This document shows, piece by piece, positions 1 through 7,414 of a stretch of DNA of 38,251 bases. Origin of the DNA: a virus. The stretch spans positions 1 to 38,251 of IMG/VR virus record IMGVR_UViG_3300033156_001165; one strand, given 5' to 3'. A model generated the notes under the pieces. It was given only the letters and a program-made list of their open reading frames with translations, had not been told where the DNA came from and ran no database searches. Position numbers and translations under genes: made by a program. Within the stretch, counting starts at the first letter, position 1. Each line of letters begins with the position of its first letter.

Positions 1-1343
1 CCCGTGCTGTTCCATGCCGGGAGGGATTCGATGCGCAGGGCGTTCTCCGGGTAGGTGCGATAGTAGCCCCGCAGGTCCACGGTAGCCCCGACCAGCTTGG
101 TGTGATCCGTTCCGCTGGTCAGGGGGGAAGTGCTACCGGAAGCCTGCCCGGTGATGCGTGGATTGTCCACTACTCCCATGCTAGGGGCGAAGTCGATGAT
201 AGGGCTGCCGGAGTGGGGGCGAAACTTCACGCCTTCCAGGATGGGGCCTACACAGGCTTTGTCGGCAAACGGGCTGAACCGCACGCAGGGAGCATTGGCC
301 GTAGATTCGATGAACCCGCCCTGTACAACCCCGCCCCAGTTGGAGAACCCGTGCATGATGAGGGCAGGCATGTTGTCCCGGTCGGTGTGAATCTCGCAAT
401 TGCACCAGCATACGTAGCCGGAACGTGCTCCGCAGCCGTAGGGGTCATCGGACAGATAGTTGCGTCCGTTCTGGGCTACCTTCACCCCGGTGATGAATCC
501 ATGCCAATCGGCCTGAATGCCCACGTTGCAATCTTCGACCCAGGCGCCCCGCTGCTGGTAGCCCCAGCCGTAGGTGACTGCTATCCCTGTGCCCAGAAAG
601 TAGCGGGACTCTACGTCGCGGACGTGGACATCGAAGGCAGCCCCGTTGACCAGCCCGGCATGCTCCCAGGAATGGGCAGGGGTCTGGTTGGCGTAGTTGC
701 CTTGCAGGCTGAGTTCGTGAATGTGTTGCCCACCCACGGCGTAGTCGCCCTCGGTGGTGGTGTGCAGAAGGATGCAATTGGCCCCGGCCTGGTGAATGAG
801 GATGGTGTGTAGTGGCCCGGCCCCCAGCAAGGAAACCCAAGGTCGCAGGCGCAGGGAAGATTGGGGGCGTACCCAGTCCACGTTATCGAAGCTGTAGTAG
901 CTGATACTGAAAAGCTGGATCAGGGTGCCGGTGTCGGGAACGTCCGTAACCGCTACCCAACCATGGCAGCCGTAGTATTCAAGGGTATTGCCGCCACGGT
1001 CTCCACCCCGCAGGTACACTACGTCCCCGGCCTGAAACTTGGCCCGGTTCGCTTCGCTGCCCACGTCCAGCCAGCACTTTCCCCCACTACCTTCGCCCGT
1101 GCCGTAGAGCTTACCAGTGCCCGCTACACGTTCCGTGTCCGGGTGGGCACCCAGCAGAAAGTTTCCCCCGGATAACCGCAGGCAGCCTCGCCCCTCGGTC
1201 CAGATGTGGTCGATAGCTTCCTGGAGAACCAGGTGGTCATCCGTTCCCGTGCAACGCCAGTAAGCCCGCCGCTTCTCAGATGAAAGGGCATCGGCGGCTG
1301 CCACGAACATCCGATCCTGGGGCAATCGCTGAATTACCGGCAT
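1..1343 (-). CDS. Pectate-lyase-like beta-helix tail spike (partial, 3' end outside window)
   Basis: The minus frame is open from an ATG at 1343 to the left edge, about 447 residues with no stop. The N-terminus has the pectate-lyase-superfamily entry pattern: a variable lead, then TDDHLVLQEAID around residues 34-45, then a short strand containing GGNFLLG. After it come repeating short beta strands rich in Gly, Asn and aromatics, as in a right-handed beta-helix. Proteins of this fold at phage tail tips bind and often cut surface polysaccharide, so a receptor-binding spike or depolymerase is the likely role. The ATG overlaps the stop of the 59-residue gene upstream by 10 bases and has AAGGA about 10 bases before it. 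A second ATG lies 11 codons inside. The catalytic site cannot be judged because the C-terminal part is missing. The fold is fairly sure; the enzymatic activity is inference. Confidence 0.75.
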   Translation of the reverse strand, partial: MPVIQRLPQDRMFVAAADALSSEKRRAYWRCTGTDDHLVLQEAIDHIWTEGRGCLRLSGGNFLLGAHPDTERVAGTGKLYGTGEGSGGKCWLDVGSEANRAKFQAGDVVYLRGGDRGGNTLEYYGCHGWVAVTDVPDTGTLIQLFSISYYSFDNVDWVRPQSSLRLRPWVSLLGAGPLHTILIHQAGANCILLHTTTEGDYAVGGQHIHELSLQGNYANQTPAHSWEHAGLVNGAAFDVHVRDVESRYFLGTGIAVTYGWGYQQRGAWVEDCNVGIQADWHGFITGVKVAQNGRNYLSDDPYGCGARSGYVCWCNCEIHTDRDNMPALIMHGFSNWGGVVQGGFIESTANAPCVRFSPFADKACVGPILEGVKFRPHSGSPIIDFAPSMGVVDNPRITGQASGSTSPLTSGTDHTKLVGATVDLRGYYRTYPENALRIESLPAWNST

Positions 1344-1513
1344 TGCTGCTCATCCTTTTCAGGCTGTCCCAGCCGTATGCGGATTACCGTGTCCCTAAGT
1401 GCCAGGCCCAGTATTTTCTCCACCCGAACCTCTATCCCGTGTTTCTGGAAGCGTTCCAGCAGAGTGAAGGCCATCTCTGACAGTTGCCGGATACCTTGCG
1501 GTTGATTGCCCAT
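1334..1513 (-). CDS. Small unknown protein (59 aa) between membrane protein and tail spike
   Basis: This short frame starts at ATG 1513 with GAGG seven bases upstream and ends with TAA at 1334. The product is 59 residues: an N-terminal helix with the pattern LSEMAFTLLERF, then a stretch alternating hydrophobic and basic residues. No transmembrane segment or known domain is visible. It overlaps the end of the membrane-protein gene (1395-1817) by 119 bases in another frame and the start of the tail spike by 10 bases, which is compatible with translational coupling. Its composition looks more protein-like than the overlapping tail of the membrane protein. It could be a separate gene or the true C-terminus of the membrane protein reached by a frameshift. 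Function unknown. Confidence 0.55.
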   Translation of the reverse strand: MGNQPQGIRQLSEMAFTLLERFQKHGIEVRVEKILGLALRDTVIRIRLGQPEKDEQQCR

Positions 1514-1817
1514 GTTTCAACCTCTTTTCCAACTCTTCCAGGGTTAACAAACAAGGCCGGGAAAGCAACTGGTCCCGGATGTTTTCCATCAGCCGCCGGG
1601 TTTCCTCGGAATTGGCGTTGACTGCATCCAGGGCGCGAGTGTTACCTTGAATAATCCCTCCCACTTCCTTGAGTACGCGAAGTAACTGGCGAATCAACCA
1701 GACCACGATACCCAGCAGCAAGAAGGCGAATCCCGCAAATCCGTATTGGACTACGGGACTCCACGGTTGCAGTAAAACATCGCTCATCACATGCACCACA
1801 GTTTCACAGGTGTTCAC
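1395..1817 (-). CDS. Single-pass membrane protein, holin-like or spanin-like
   Basis: Starts at GTG 1817 with GGAG just upstream. Residues about 22-48 form one strong hydrophobic helix rich in Phe, Leu, Ile and Val ending at basic residues. A long polar helix follows to about residue 100, with many Glu, Asn and Arg and heptad-like spacing. One membrane helix plus a coiled-coil-like tail next to a peptidase gene is what small lysis proteins of phages often look like, but nothing proves lysis here; a virion membrane-contact role is equally possible. The last 40 or so residues overlap the 59-residue gene in another frame and are rich in Gly, Thr and Pro, so they may be little more than read-out of that gene. 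It follows the papain-like peptidase gene in the same transcript. Confidence 0.6.
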   Translation of the reverse strand: MNTCETVVHVMSDVLLQPWSPVVQYGFAGFAFLLLGIVVWLIRQLLRVLKEVGGIIQGNTRALDAVNANSEETRRLMENIRDQLLSRPCLLTLEELEKRLKHGQSTARYPATVRDGLHSAGTLPETRDRGSGGENTGPGT

Positions 1818-1843
1818 AAATCTCCATCAGGCGCGCCGGTTGC

Positions 1844-2695
1844 CTACTCAACCGCATCCGTAGCCAGCCGGAAGGCATAGGCACCATACTCCCAGGCAAT
1901 GCGATTGCACGAAAGGCTGCCGAACCCATTGTCGCCCCAATCTGCTCCCCAACTGTTCTCGTAGAGCAGCCTGTCCTTTGCCAGGAGTTTCACCGCCAGA
2001 ATCGCGTGGCCCGGATAACCGAAGTACACCGGCATCCCGTAGAGCAGGGCAGAGGCGAACTCATCCCAATTGGTTACCTCCCAGAACTCCAACAGGCGGT
2101 GAGCCTTGGCTGCTTCGTAGGCTTCGGCGCTGGGCTTGGTTCGCCAGCCCTTGCTTCGCGGCCAGACCTTTTCCGGGCAGCATCCGTATTCCTGGATGAA
2201 TCGCAGGTTGTCTTGGAGACTCGAACCCCGGTCCACTCCACCCGACGTGGTGTGATAGCCGAACCAGGGATTGAACTTGGTGGGTTTTTGCCCTGCCCAG
2301 ATTTCGCAGACCTCGACACCGTTGTTGGCACTTTCGGCGGCGCAGGAGCCAACGGCATCCTGATCCATGCGATAGCCGGAGTAGAGGGCCAAATCTACCG
2401 CGTCGCGGTCGGCGATCAGCTTGTCCCAGCGGTTGCGGGGAATAGTGGGGAATGCCTCGCGGAAGTAGATAGTCCGGGGCGCGGGAAGGTAGCTTTCCCG
2501 AATCAATCCCTTGGCCCGGCGTACCTCCTGCCCGTCTTTCCGCCGATAGACAGGCGGATGATCCAGGATGGCGCATTCCAGCCAGTCCAGGCCCGACGAA
2601 TCGCCCACACGCTGGGCCAGGGGCTTTTCTTTCAGGGCTGAGTACAACCGCTTCCAAGCGGACAGGTTTGCTTCGACTTGTTCTTTGTACTCCAT
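1844..2695 (-). CDS. Papain-like (family C1) cysteine peptidase
   Basis: The 283-residue protein carries all catalytic motifs of papain-fold peptidases in the right order. These are Gln112 in front of GSCAAESAN with the nucleophile Cys118, His230 in GHAILAV, and Asn247 in NSWGADWG. Together they form the Cys-His-Asn triad plus the oxyanion Gln. No clear signal peptide is seen; residues 1-80 could act as a pro-region or docking part. The ATG at 2695 lies inside the end of the Ig-like protein gene (64-base overlap), and the membrane protein follows after 26 bases. Activity as a peptidase is likely. The target is unknown: host surface protein, peptide cross-links of the cell wall, or a virion protein. 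Planctomycete walls and surface layers make a protein target plausible, but that is inference. Confidence 0.85.
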   Translation of the reverse strand: MEYKEQVEANLSAWKRLYSALKEKPLAQRVGDSSGLDWLECAILDHPPVYRRKDGQEVRRAKGLIRESYLPAPRTIYFREAFPTIPRNRWDKLIADRDAVDLALYSGYRMDQDAVGSCAAESANNGVEVCEIWAGQKPTKFNPWFGYHTTSGGVDRGSSLQDNLRFIQEYGCCPEKVWPRSKGWRTKPSAEAYEAAKAHRLLEFWEVTNWDEFASALLYGMPVYFGYPGHAILAVKLLAKDRLLYENSWGADWGDNGFGSLSCNRIAWEYGAYAFRLATDAVE

Positions 2696-3603
2696 GGCTC
2701 GCTTCCCGGCAAAAGAGAGTGGATCAAGTCCAGAACCCTATCCACGTCCAGGGGTAGTGGTCCCTGGTGGTAAATGCGTCCCTGGGAATCGACCATGAAC
2801 AGCCAGGGTAACCTGTCTTCAGGGGCACGTTCCACCCAGGGTTTCAGGTCCGGGGGAATCTCTCCGTGCTGGTCTTGCACGTCCTTGTCGGCAATACGCC
2901 ACCGCCCGTTCAAAGCATCCCGAATCCGCTTGGAGGAAAGGACGATGGCCTTTTCCGGCGATGGTTGGCTGGACTCGTGGATCACAATACCCCACAACTG
3001 GTCGGGCGGGGGCAGGTCATTGTCCACCACCAGCAGCCGGGTCGTAACCCGGTCACCGCCAGCTTCGGCCGTTACCCGTACAGTGGTATCGCCGTCCGTC
3101 TCCTGGTTGTCCGGGGCGGTTAGGGTAAAGGTGGCCTTGTCAAAGGGAACCTGTACCACCGGGGGCACTTGTAGCCTGGAAGGAGAGTCGGAATGCAATT
3201 GAACCTCAACAGGCCCGGTTGCACGGACAACCCCTGTCGCAGACTGGCCCTCGGGGATTTTCTCTGGCAGAGAGAGTTGTAAGGGGGCGGGGGCGCCTAC
3301 TACTAGTTGATGGGTAGCCAGGTCCACCGTGTCGCCAGAAGCCACGGCCAGAACCACCGTCCAAGTACCAGGCTGAACAGGGGTGGCAAAATAGAGTTGC
3401 TTGCCGCTGGTGTCCACGGCAATGTTGTCAGGGGCCTCCGGGATCACGGCCCAGGCAAACCCGGTGCCCGTGCTGCCCGCACCGTTCAGGGTCACCAGGA
3501 CTCCGGGAGGTGTCACAGACGGACCTTCAATTACGGCACGGGCAGCCACGGGCTGGGCCTGGGCAAGGAGGACGCACGCCAGGATTGATCCTGCCAGGGT
3601 CAT
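2632..3603 (-). CDS. Exported Ig-like / thioredoxin-like-fold protein
   Basis: The first 17-22 residues are hydrophobic and end at an Ala-rich site, consistent with a signal peptide, although no positive charges precede the core. Two beta-rich Ig-like or PKD-like stretches follow (about residues 23-110 and 112-195), with alternating hydrophobic residues and Gly/Pro turns. The C-terminal third, from about residue 205, begins with a WGIVIHESS strand and has a helix-strand layout with LPWLFMVDSQGRIYHQGPLP. That resembles the thioredoxin-like tail of many planctomycete secreted proteins, but without a CxxC pair, so redox activity is not expected. The start ATG overlaps the preceding stop as ATGA, and its last 64 bases overlap the peptidase gene. 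A role in host surface contact or in presenting the neighbouring peptidase is possible; no function can be assigned. Confidence 0.65.
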   Translation of the reverse strand: MTLAGSILACVLLAQAQPVAARAVIEGPSVTPPGVLVTLNGAGSTGTGFAWAVIPEAPDNIAVDTSGKQLYFATPVQPGTWTVVLAVASGDTVDLATHQLVVGAPAPLQLSLPEKIPEGQSATGVVRATGPVEVQLHSDSPSRLQVPPVVQVPFDKATFTLTAPDNQETDGDTTVRVTAEAGGDRVTTRLLVVDNDLPPPDQLWGIVIHESSQPSPEKAIVLSSKRIRDALNGRWRIADKDVQDQHGEIPPDLKPWVERAPEDRLPWLFMVDSQGRIYHQGPLPLDVDRVLDLIHSLLPGSEPWSTKNKSKQTCPLGSGCTQP

Positions 3604-3857
3604 GTTTCCACATCCTCTTGCAGAAGGTTGAGCACCAGGTCAATCAACCGCTCCATCTGTTCGCTCCGGGAAAAGTCCTCCAGCCAGGCGATCACCTTGT
3701 CGTCCACCGGGGTAGCGGTCCAGCCAACCACCACTTTACCTACCAGCAGGCAGGCGGTGATGATGGCCCGTATCTGCTCCCGGGTGAAAGACGCTTTCAA
3801 GGGTCGCAGGGCGGAAGCCAGAGTTTCGGCCACGGTAGAAAGACGGGGATCGGTCAT
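3600..3857 (-). CDS. Small helical protein of unknown function (85 aa)
   Basis: The 85-residue product is mostly helical with a central hydrophobic stretch (AIITACLLVGKVVVGW, about residues 31-46). This could be a membrane-inserting or buried helix. It is followed by an acidic amphipathic helix rich in Leu, Glu and Asp. The gene starts at ATG 3857 with a GAGGGAT-type ribosome site and its stop overlaps the next start as ATGA, so it is co-translated with the Ig-like protein. Its position between the 88-residue HTH-like protein and the exported protein suggests a small lysis or virion-accessory protein, but no family is recognised. Confidence 0.6.
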   Translation of the reverse strand: MTDPRLSTVAETLASALRPLKASFTREQIRAIITACLLVGKVVVGWTATPVDDKVIAWLEDFSRSEQMERLIDLVLNLLQEDVET

Positions 3858-3869
3858 GGCTATCCCTCC

Positions 3870-4136
3870 TCAAAACAGAAGGATGATCCGCACCACCAAC
3901 TGGATGATCTGATAGATTAGCTCCAACAGGGTTTCCCAGTCAATGCCCGGATCAACCAGGGCCTTGTCCCACTCTTCGGCGTTTTCCTGGATGATGGTAT
4001 CCAGCACCACCTCCACCGCTTCGTCACGATCTTCCGGCAGCTTGCCCGCCTGCCGGAGTTTCAGGGCCACCTTGCGCACGTTGCGATGGGTCACACCCAA
4101 GGCAGCCGCCAGCCTTCTGAATCGAAAACCGTACAT
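3870..4136 (-). CDS. Small HTH-like protein downstream of the capsid gene (88 aa)
   Basis: Chosen start is ATG 4136 because AAAGGAGCGG lies just upstream; an in-frame longer version has no such site. Residues 5-35 read like a helix-turn-helix (LAAALGVTHRNVRKVALKL), with the usual Ala and Gly-Val turn. The rest is an acidic helix (about 36-60) and a hydrophobic, Ile/Leu-rich C-terminal helix that could insert in a membrane or pack against a partner. It sits 82 bases after the major capsid gene, beyond a stem-loop that could reduce transcription. It may be a small DNA-binding regulator or only a structural helical protein; the HTH call rests on pattern alone. Confidence 0.5.
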   Translation of the reverse strand: MYGFRFRRLAAALGVTHRNVRKVALKLRQAGKLPEDRDEAVEVVLDTIIQENAEEWDKALVDPGIDWETLLELIYQIIQLVVRIILLF

Positions 4137-4157
4137 AATCCGCTCCTTTGTAGAAAG

Positions 4158-4185
4158 GGCCTCCCGGGAAACGCCCCAGGAGGCC
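4158..4185 (-). terminator. Stem-loop after the major capsid gene, weak terminator
   Basis: Read leftward, an 11-bp stem (one G-T pair) closes a 6-nt loop and is followed by CTTTCTAC, a weak T tract. It lies between the capsid stop at 4218 and the next start at 4136. It could end most capsid transcripts or stabilise the capsid messenger, letting a fraction continue into the lysis and spike genes. Confidence 0.5.
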
Positions 4186-4217
4186 ACGAGGGGAAACGAC
4201 GCGACAACCCGGACCGA

Positions 4218-5363
4218 TTACGAGAACACCACTGTTCCAAACACCGGGACCGAGGGAATGTACAGCGCTGGAATAAAGTTGTCCACGGCCAGCAACTCGA
4301 ATCCGGCAGGCTGAGTGATTTGCTCGGTCCAGGCCCCCATCCCGAAAACCTCCCGGGGTTCCGCCATCACGTTTTCCACTACAACCTCGCTGCCCTCGTG
4401 CATCTCCAGCCAGTCCGGGCTGGGATCGGGCAGGAACAACACGGTGGTTCCGTCGAAGAACTTGACGAAGGATTCAGAGCCCTCAACACCAATTTCCAGC
4501 CCGGCATCGTACACGTGCCAGACCAGCCAGGGCAGGGCACGGAATACCACGATGTGGCCAGTGTCGGGGATACCTTCCTCGGAAACCTCCGGCGATTCCC
4601 GCCAGTCAGCAAACACCACGTTGGCCGTACCGGCAGCCTCTTTCAGCCCGGTGTTGTTCATCAGGTACTTGATGATGGTGCTGTCAGTGAAGGCGTGGCG
4701 ATACGGGAAGCCATGCAGTTGTTCGCCAGCACTGCGGATTTTCAGGCAGTGGCCGATCACGTCTGCATTGGCATTGTCCCAGGAAGTGTCAATGATGTCC
4801 CCGTCACCCAGCATGTCCAGTTGGTCACGGTTACCGGCAGGAATCTGGAAGTCGATCTCGTAGGTCCCGTTGCCTGCCTTGACCGGGATCAGGTCGTCAC
4901 CGTTGACCAGCAGATCAAACTTGCCCCCGCAAAGACACTGGGACAGGACAAACTCCCGGGCATTGGCAAACCGCCGTCCCAGGTGGGCTGCCTGTTGGGC
5001 TACGTACCGCTGGCCCATGGGGTCAACCGTACCGAACGGCTCACCCAGGGGTCGGCGGCGAAAGATGCGGGAATAGTGCAGGTGAATCTTTTCGTGCAGG
5101 CGGACCATCTGGGCAGTGACATGCCCGACCTTCTGCGGCATGGAAGTGGCCGGTCCACTTTCAATCGCCCGTCCCTTGGCTACCTTGCGGGTACGGTCGA
5201 AGATGTCCCAGCCGTCAACGTGTCCGCCTACGGCAGTGGTGTTCGGCCCTCCGGGCAGGACACCCAGGAACCGCTGGAACATGCTGATCGGCGAGCGAAC
5301 CCGGCTCACCAGGCGGGAAACTACCGAGTAGCTTAGCAACTGGTCAATGGAAATGTTGGGCAT
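4218..5363 (-). CDS. Major capsid protein, lambda gpE-like (phage capsid E family)
   Basis: The 381-residue length, absence of export signals and place directly after a lambda D-like decoration gene and a protease/scaffold gene fit a major head subunit. The middle contains a beta-rich stretch typical of the P-domain and A-domain of HK97-fold shells. The motifs near residues 270-330 (aspartate-rich turn, HVYDAGLEIGVEGSES, then FDGTTVLFLPDP) match the end of E-family capsid proteins. The early part, QRFLGVLPGG, resembles the loop where this family places its conserved Phe-Phe/Gly segment. Start ATG 5363 has GGAG about nine bases upstream. A stem-loop follows the gene. The function call is strong; assignment to the E family rather than another HK97-fold group is somewhat weaker. 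Confidence 0.8.
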   Translation of the reverse strand: MPNISIDQLLSYSVVSRLVSRVRSPISMFQRFLGVLPGGPNTTAVGGHVDGWDIFDRTRKVAKGRAIESGPATSMPQKVGHVTAQMVRLHEKIHLHYSRIFRRRPLGEPFGTVDPMGQRYVAQQAAHLGRRFANAREFVLSQCLCGGKFDLLVNGDDLIPVKAGNGTYEIDFQIPAGNRDQLDMLGDGDIIDTSWDNANADVIGHCLKIRSAGEQLHGFPYRHAFTDSTIIKYLMNNTGLKEAAGTANVVFADWRESPEVSEEGIPDTGHIVVFRALPWLVWHVYDAGLEIGVEGSESFVKFFDGTTVLFLPDPSPDWLEMHEGSEVVVENVMAEPREVFGMGAWTEQITQPAGFELLAVDNFIPALYIPSVPVFGTVVFS

Positions 5364-5398
5364 CGTTCAATCTCCACGAGGGGGAGTTCCAGGTTTCA

Positions 5399-6226
5399 TC
5401 ACGATCCGTAAGACCACGAACCGGCGATCTCTTCTGCATACCAGGCCAGTTCAGAACCGATCTGGTCTGCCACCAGGTCCACGCCCCCACCACCCTGGGC
5501 AGCGCTCAGGGTCATGGAGGTATCATCGGTCCAGGTACCGATACCGTAGATTTTCTGGCTGCTGACGGTCTGGATTGTCAGGGCGTTCCCGGCAACTTCG
5601 ATGATCCGGTAGTTCAGGCCCGGCTTGGCAGAGGGGAGGGTCAGGGTAATGGCCCCGGTGCCCTCGACGTAAATGGTTCGGCCACTGTGGGACTCGTCCA
5701 GGGAGGCGTTCTGGGTGATCTTCAAACCTGCCTGTCGAACCCCACTGGCTGCGCCACCCGGCAAGTAATCCGGGAAGTTGTCCAGAAGGAAACGGGTAGC
5801 CATCTGGTTGCGGACCAGGTACTCGTAGTCGTTCCCGGCAATGCCCCGAGAGCTTTCGCCAGGGATAATCAACATGTCGCTTTTGACCGGCCCGCCAATG
5901 ATGATGTCTCCGTGAATGCGGCTCTTGGCAGTGCCGGAGGCATCCAGCATGTTCTGGGAGTGACCCAGCACCCCGAAGATTTGGCCCTGTCGGCCAGTGG
6001 AATCGGGGTCCCAGGGCATCAGGTAGTCCTCGGTATTGTGCAGGGCCATCAGCAGGCCAGCCCGCAGCAAAGTGTTGGGGCTGTTCCCAGCATCAGTGGC
6101 CGAGGAGTGAATACCGAAACCTCGCAGGACTTCCAGGTGGCGGCGACCCCAACCCAGCACCGCTTCCTGGGTCTCATAGACAGAGTGAATACCCGGCATA
6201 CGGCCGTATTCCTGGGATACCAGCAT
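5399..6226 (-). CDS. Head decoration protein, lambda gpD-like with extra C-terminal beta domain
   Basis: Residues about 36-150 look like the lambda D-type shell-stabilising protein: a flexible N-terminus, then strands with GLLMALHNTEDYLMPWDPDSTGR and a HGDIIIGGPVKSDMLIIPG segment. These trimers sit on the capsid surface at three-fold sites. Residues about 165-275 form an added beta-rich domain with TLTLPSAKPGLNYRIIEVAG and Gly-rich turns. This kind of domain is often appended to phage surface proteins and would project outward, perhaps binding host polysaccharide. ATG 6226 has AAAGGAG nine bases upstream. The gene lies between the protease/scaffold gene and the major capsid gene, the expected place. 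Confidence 0.75.
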   Translation of the reverse strand: MLVSQEYGRMPGIHSVYETQEAVLGWGRRHLEVLRGFGIHSSATDAGNSPNTLLRAGLLMALHNTEDYLMPWDPDSTGRQGQIFGVLGHSQNMLDASGTAKSRIHGDIIIGGPVKSDMLIIPGESSRGIAGNDYEYLVRNQMATRFLLDNFPDYLPGGAASGVRQAGLKITQNASLDESHSGRTIYVEGTGAITLTLPSAKPGLNYRIIEVAGNALTIQTVSSQKIYGIGTWTDDTSMTLSAAQGGGGVDLVADQIGSELAWYAEEIAGSWSYGS

Positions 6227-6250
6227 GGTGGTCTCCTTTCATGGTCCTAG

Positions 6251-7321
6251 TCAGCACTTGAGTCCGGCGACTTGAAACACGGAGTCTGCAATCTTCTCTG
6301 CTTCTTCGTCCGTCAACTCGCCAGTGGGCTTGTAGGGGAAGGGTTCCTCGGTTCGGGTAATGGGATTGGCAGGCTGGGCTTCCAGGGCCTCCAGGATGGG
6401 GTCCAAGGGATTGGACATGGGAACGCCCTTCTCGTCCAGCGAGAATTGGAGGTTTTCAGCCATCGGCACCAGCTTCTTGTTGGCATAGTCCGGGGAGCAG
6501 CGGCCGGTGGCGACTAGCTGCCGGATGCGGGACAAGTAACGCTCGCCCAGCAACTTGGAAGCGGTGGCTTCCAAAACCTTGATCTTCTGACCTGCCGCTT
6601 CAAGCTCGGCAGCCATGGCCACGGGAGCAGGCTCTTGCTGGGGCTTCTCGGGGGATTTCTGTTCCCCGGTTTCCTTTTCGGGTTCGCCCTCTTCGTCTTG
6701 CTTCTTCTTCAACAACGCCTCACCGGCGATGAGGATTCGCTCCAGCAAGTTTTCCTCGGTGGTATCGTCGGGCAAGGGCAAGCCCAGTCCCCGCAGGATG
6801 GCCAGCGCCCGTTCCAGTTCAGTTCCCTCGTCAGCAAAAAGATAACCGCTCATTTGCAGCGACATGGCAGACTCCTCGGCCTTCTGAAAGTTTTCCTGCC
6901 CGGCAACTACCGGATGAGCTACCAGGCCAATGTGCAAAATGGCGTCCTTCCAGACGTTTCCCTGCCCATCTCTCCACTCCGGGGCCAGGAACGGGGAAAC
7001 CTCTTGTACGGTGGTTCCTACCCTGGAAGCGTCCTCTTCCCGGGGCACCTCTAGTTCCCCGTACAGCCAGCCGGTCTTCTGGTCCAGCCAAAGCTTCTTC
7101 CAGAACCCCACGTTGTTTTTCACCACGTCCGCGCTGCGAACAGGGATGGAGCCATCATGGCCCCAGGGGGCCGGGATGTTCAACCCGGCCTTGAGCATGT
7201 TCTGGAAGGTCTCGCAGATGCGCTTCAGCCGGTCCAGGGTCAAGCGCACCCGCCGCTTACGACCAGAGGGAGTGCTGGCCAGATAGACCCCGGGTTTGAG
7301 GATTTGCTTGACGAAACGCAT
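6251..7321 (-). CDS. Prohead protease fused to scaffold (Mu gpI-like)
   Basis: Residues 1-140 resemble the Mu gpI-type prohead protease: APWGHDG (His55), GWLYGELEVP, EVSPFLAPEW (Ser109) and LHIGLVAHPVV (His136). His55, Ser109 and His136 are the candidate catalytic residues, but I cannot confirm which act. From about 150 to 300 the protein is highly charged with Glu, Lys and Gln runs and coiled-coil character, as in internal scaffolds. The C-terminal 50 residues form a small domain of the sort that contacts capsid protein. In this arrangement the scaffold shapes the shell and the protease then clears it. Start ATG 7321 has GAGGTGA upstream and a strong promoter at 7343-7372. It is the first gene of the head transcript. 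Confidence 0.75.
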   Translation of the reverse strand: MRFVKQILKPGVYLASTPSGRKRRVRLTLDRLKRICETFQNMLKAGLNIPAPWGHDGSIPVRSADVVKNNVGFWKKLWLDQKTGWLYGELEVPREEDASRVGTTVQEVSPFLAPEWRDGQGNVWKDAILHIGLVAHPVVAGQENFQKAEESAMSLQMSGYLFADEGTELERALAILRGLGLPLPDDTTEENLLERILIAGEALLKKKQDEEGEPEKETGEQKSPEKPQQEPAPVAMAAELEAAGQKIKVLEATASKLLGERYLSRIRQLVATGRCSPDYANKKLVPMAENLQFSLDEKGVPMSNPLDPILEALEAQPANPITRTEEPFPYKPTGELTDEEAEKIADSVFQVAGLKC

Positions 7322-7342
7322 GGTTTATCACCTCTGCCGTGT

Positions 7343-7372
7343 ATTATACTCGGGGGGAGGGAAACGGTGCAA
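7343..7372 (-). promoter_or_regulatory. Leftward promoter of the head gene cluster
   Basis: Reading leftward, TTGCAC (7367-7372) is separated by 18 bases from a perfect TATAAT (7343-7348). Transcription should start near 7336 and leave a leader of about 15 bases with GAGGTGA before the protease start. TTCG (7375-7378) lies exactly two bases upstream of the -35, and a run of six G (7394-7399) lies further upstream. Both features recur at the promoters near 26163 and 29472. Confidence 0.7.
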
Positions 7373-7414
7373 GGCGAAGATTCCCATTCTCATCCCCCCG
7401 AAAGGAGGAAGGCC

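Noticed and set aside
102-812. Long plus-strand open frame
   Set aside because: It lies opposite the open minus frame of the tail spike, has no ribosome site and a composition typical of an antisense read.
4086-5336. Plus-strand frame of 416 codons opposite the capsid gene
   Set aside because: Exactly antisense to the major capsid gene; no start signal and no recognisable motif.
7157-7414. Extended start of the plus-strand virion-like gene
   Set aside because: The upstream part overlaps the protease gene and promoter in antisense, and AAAGGAGG directly precedes ATG 7415.
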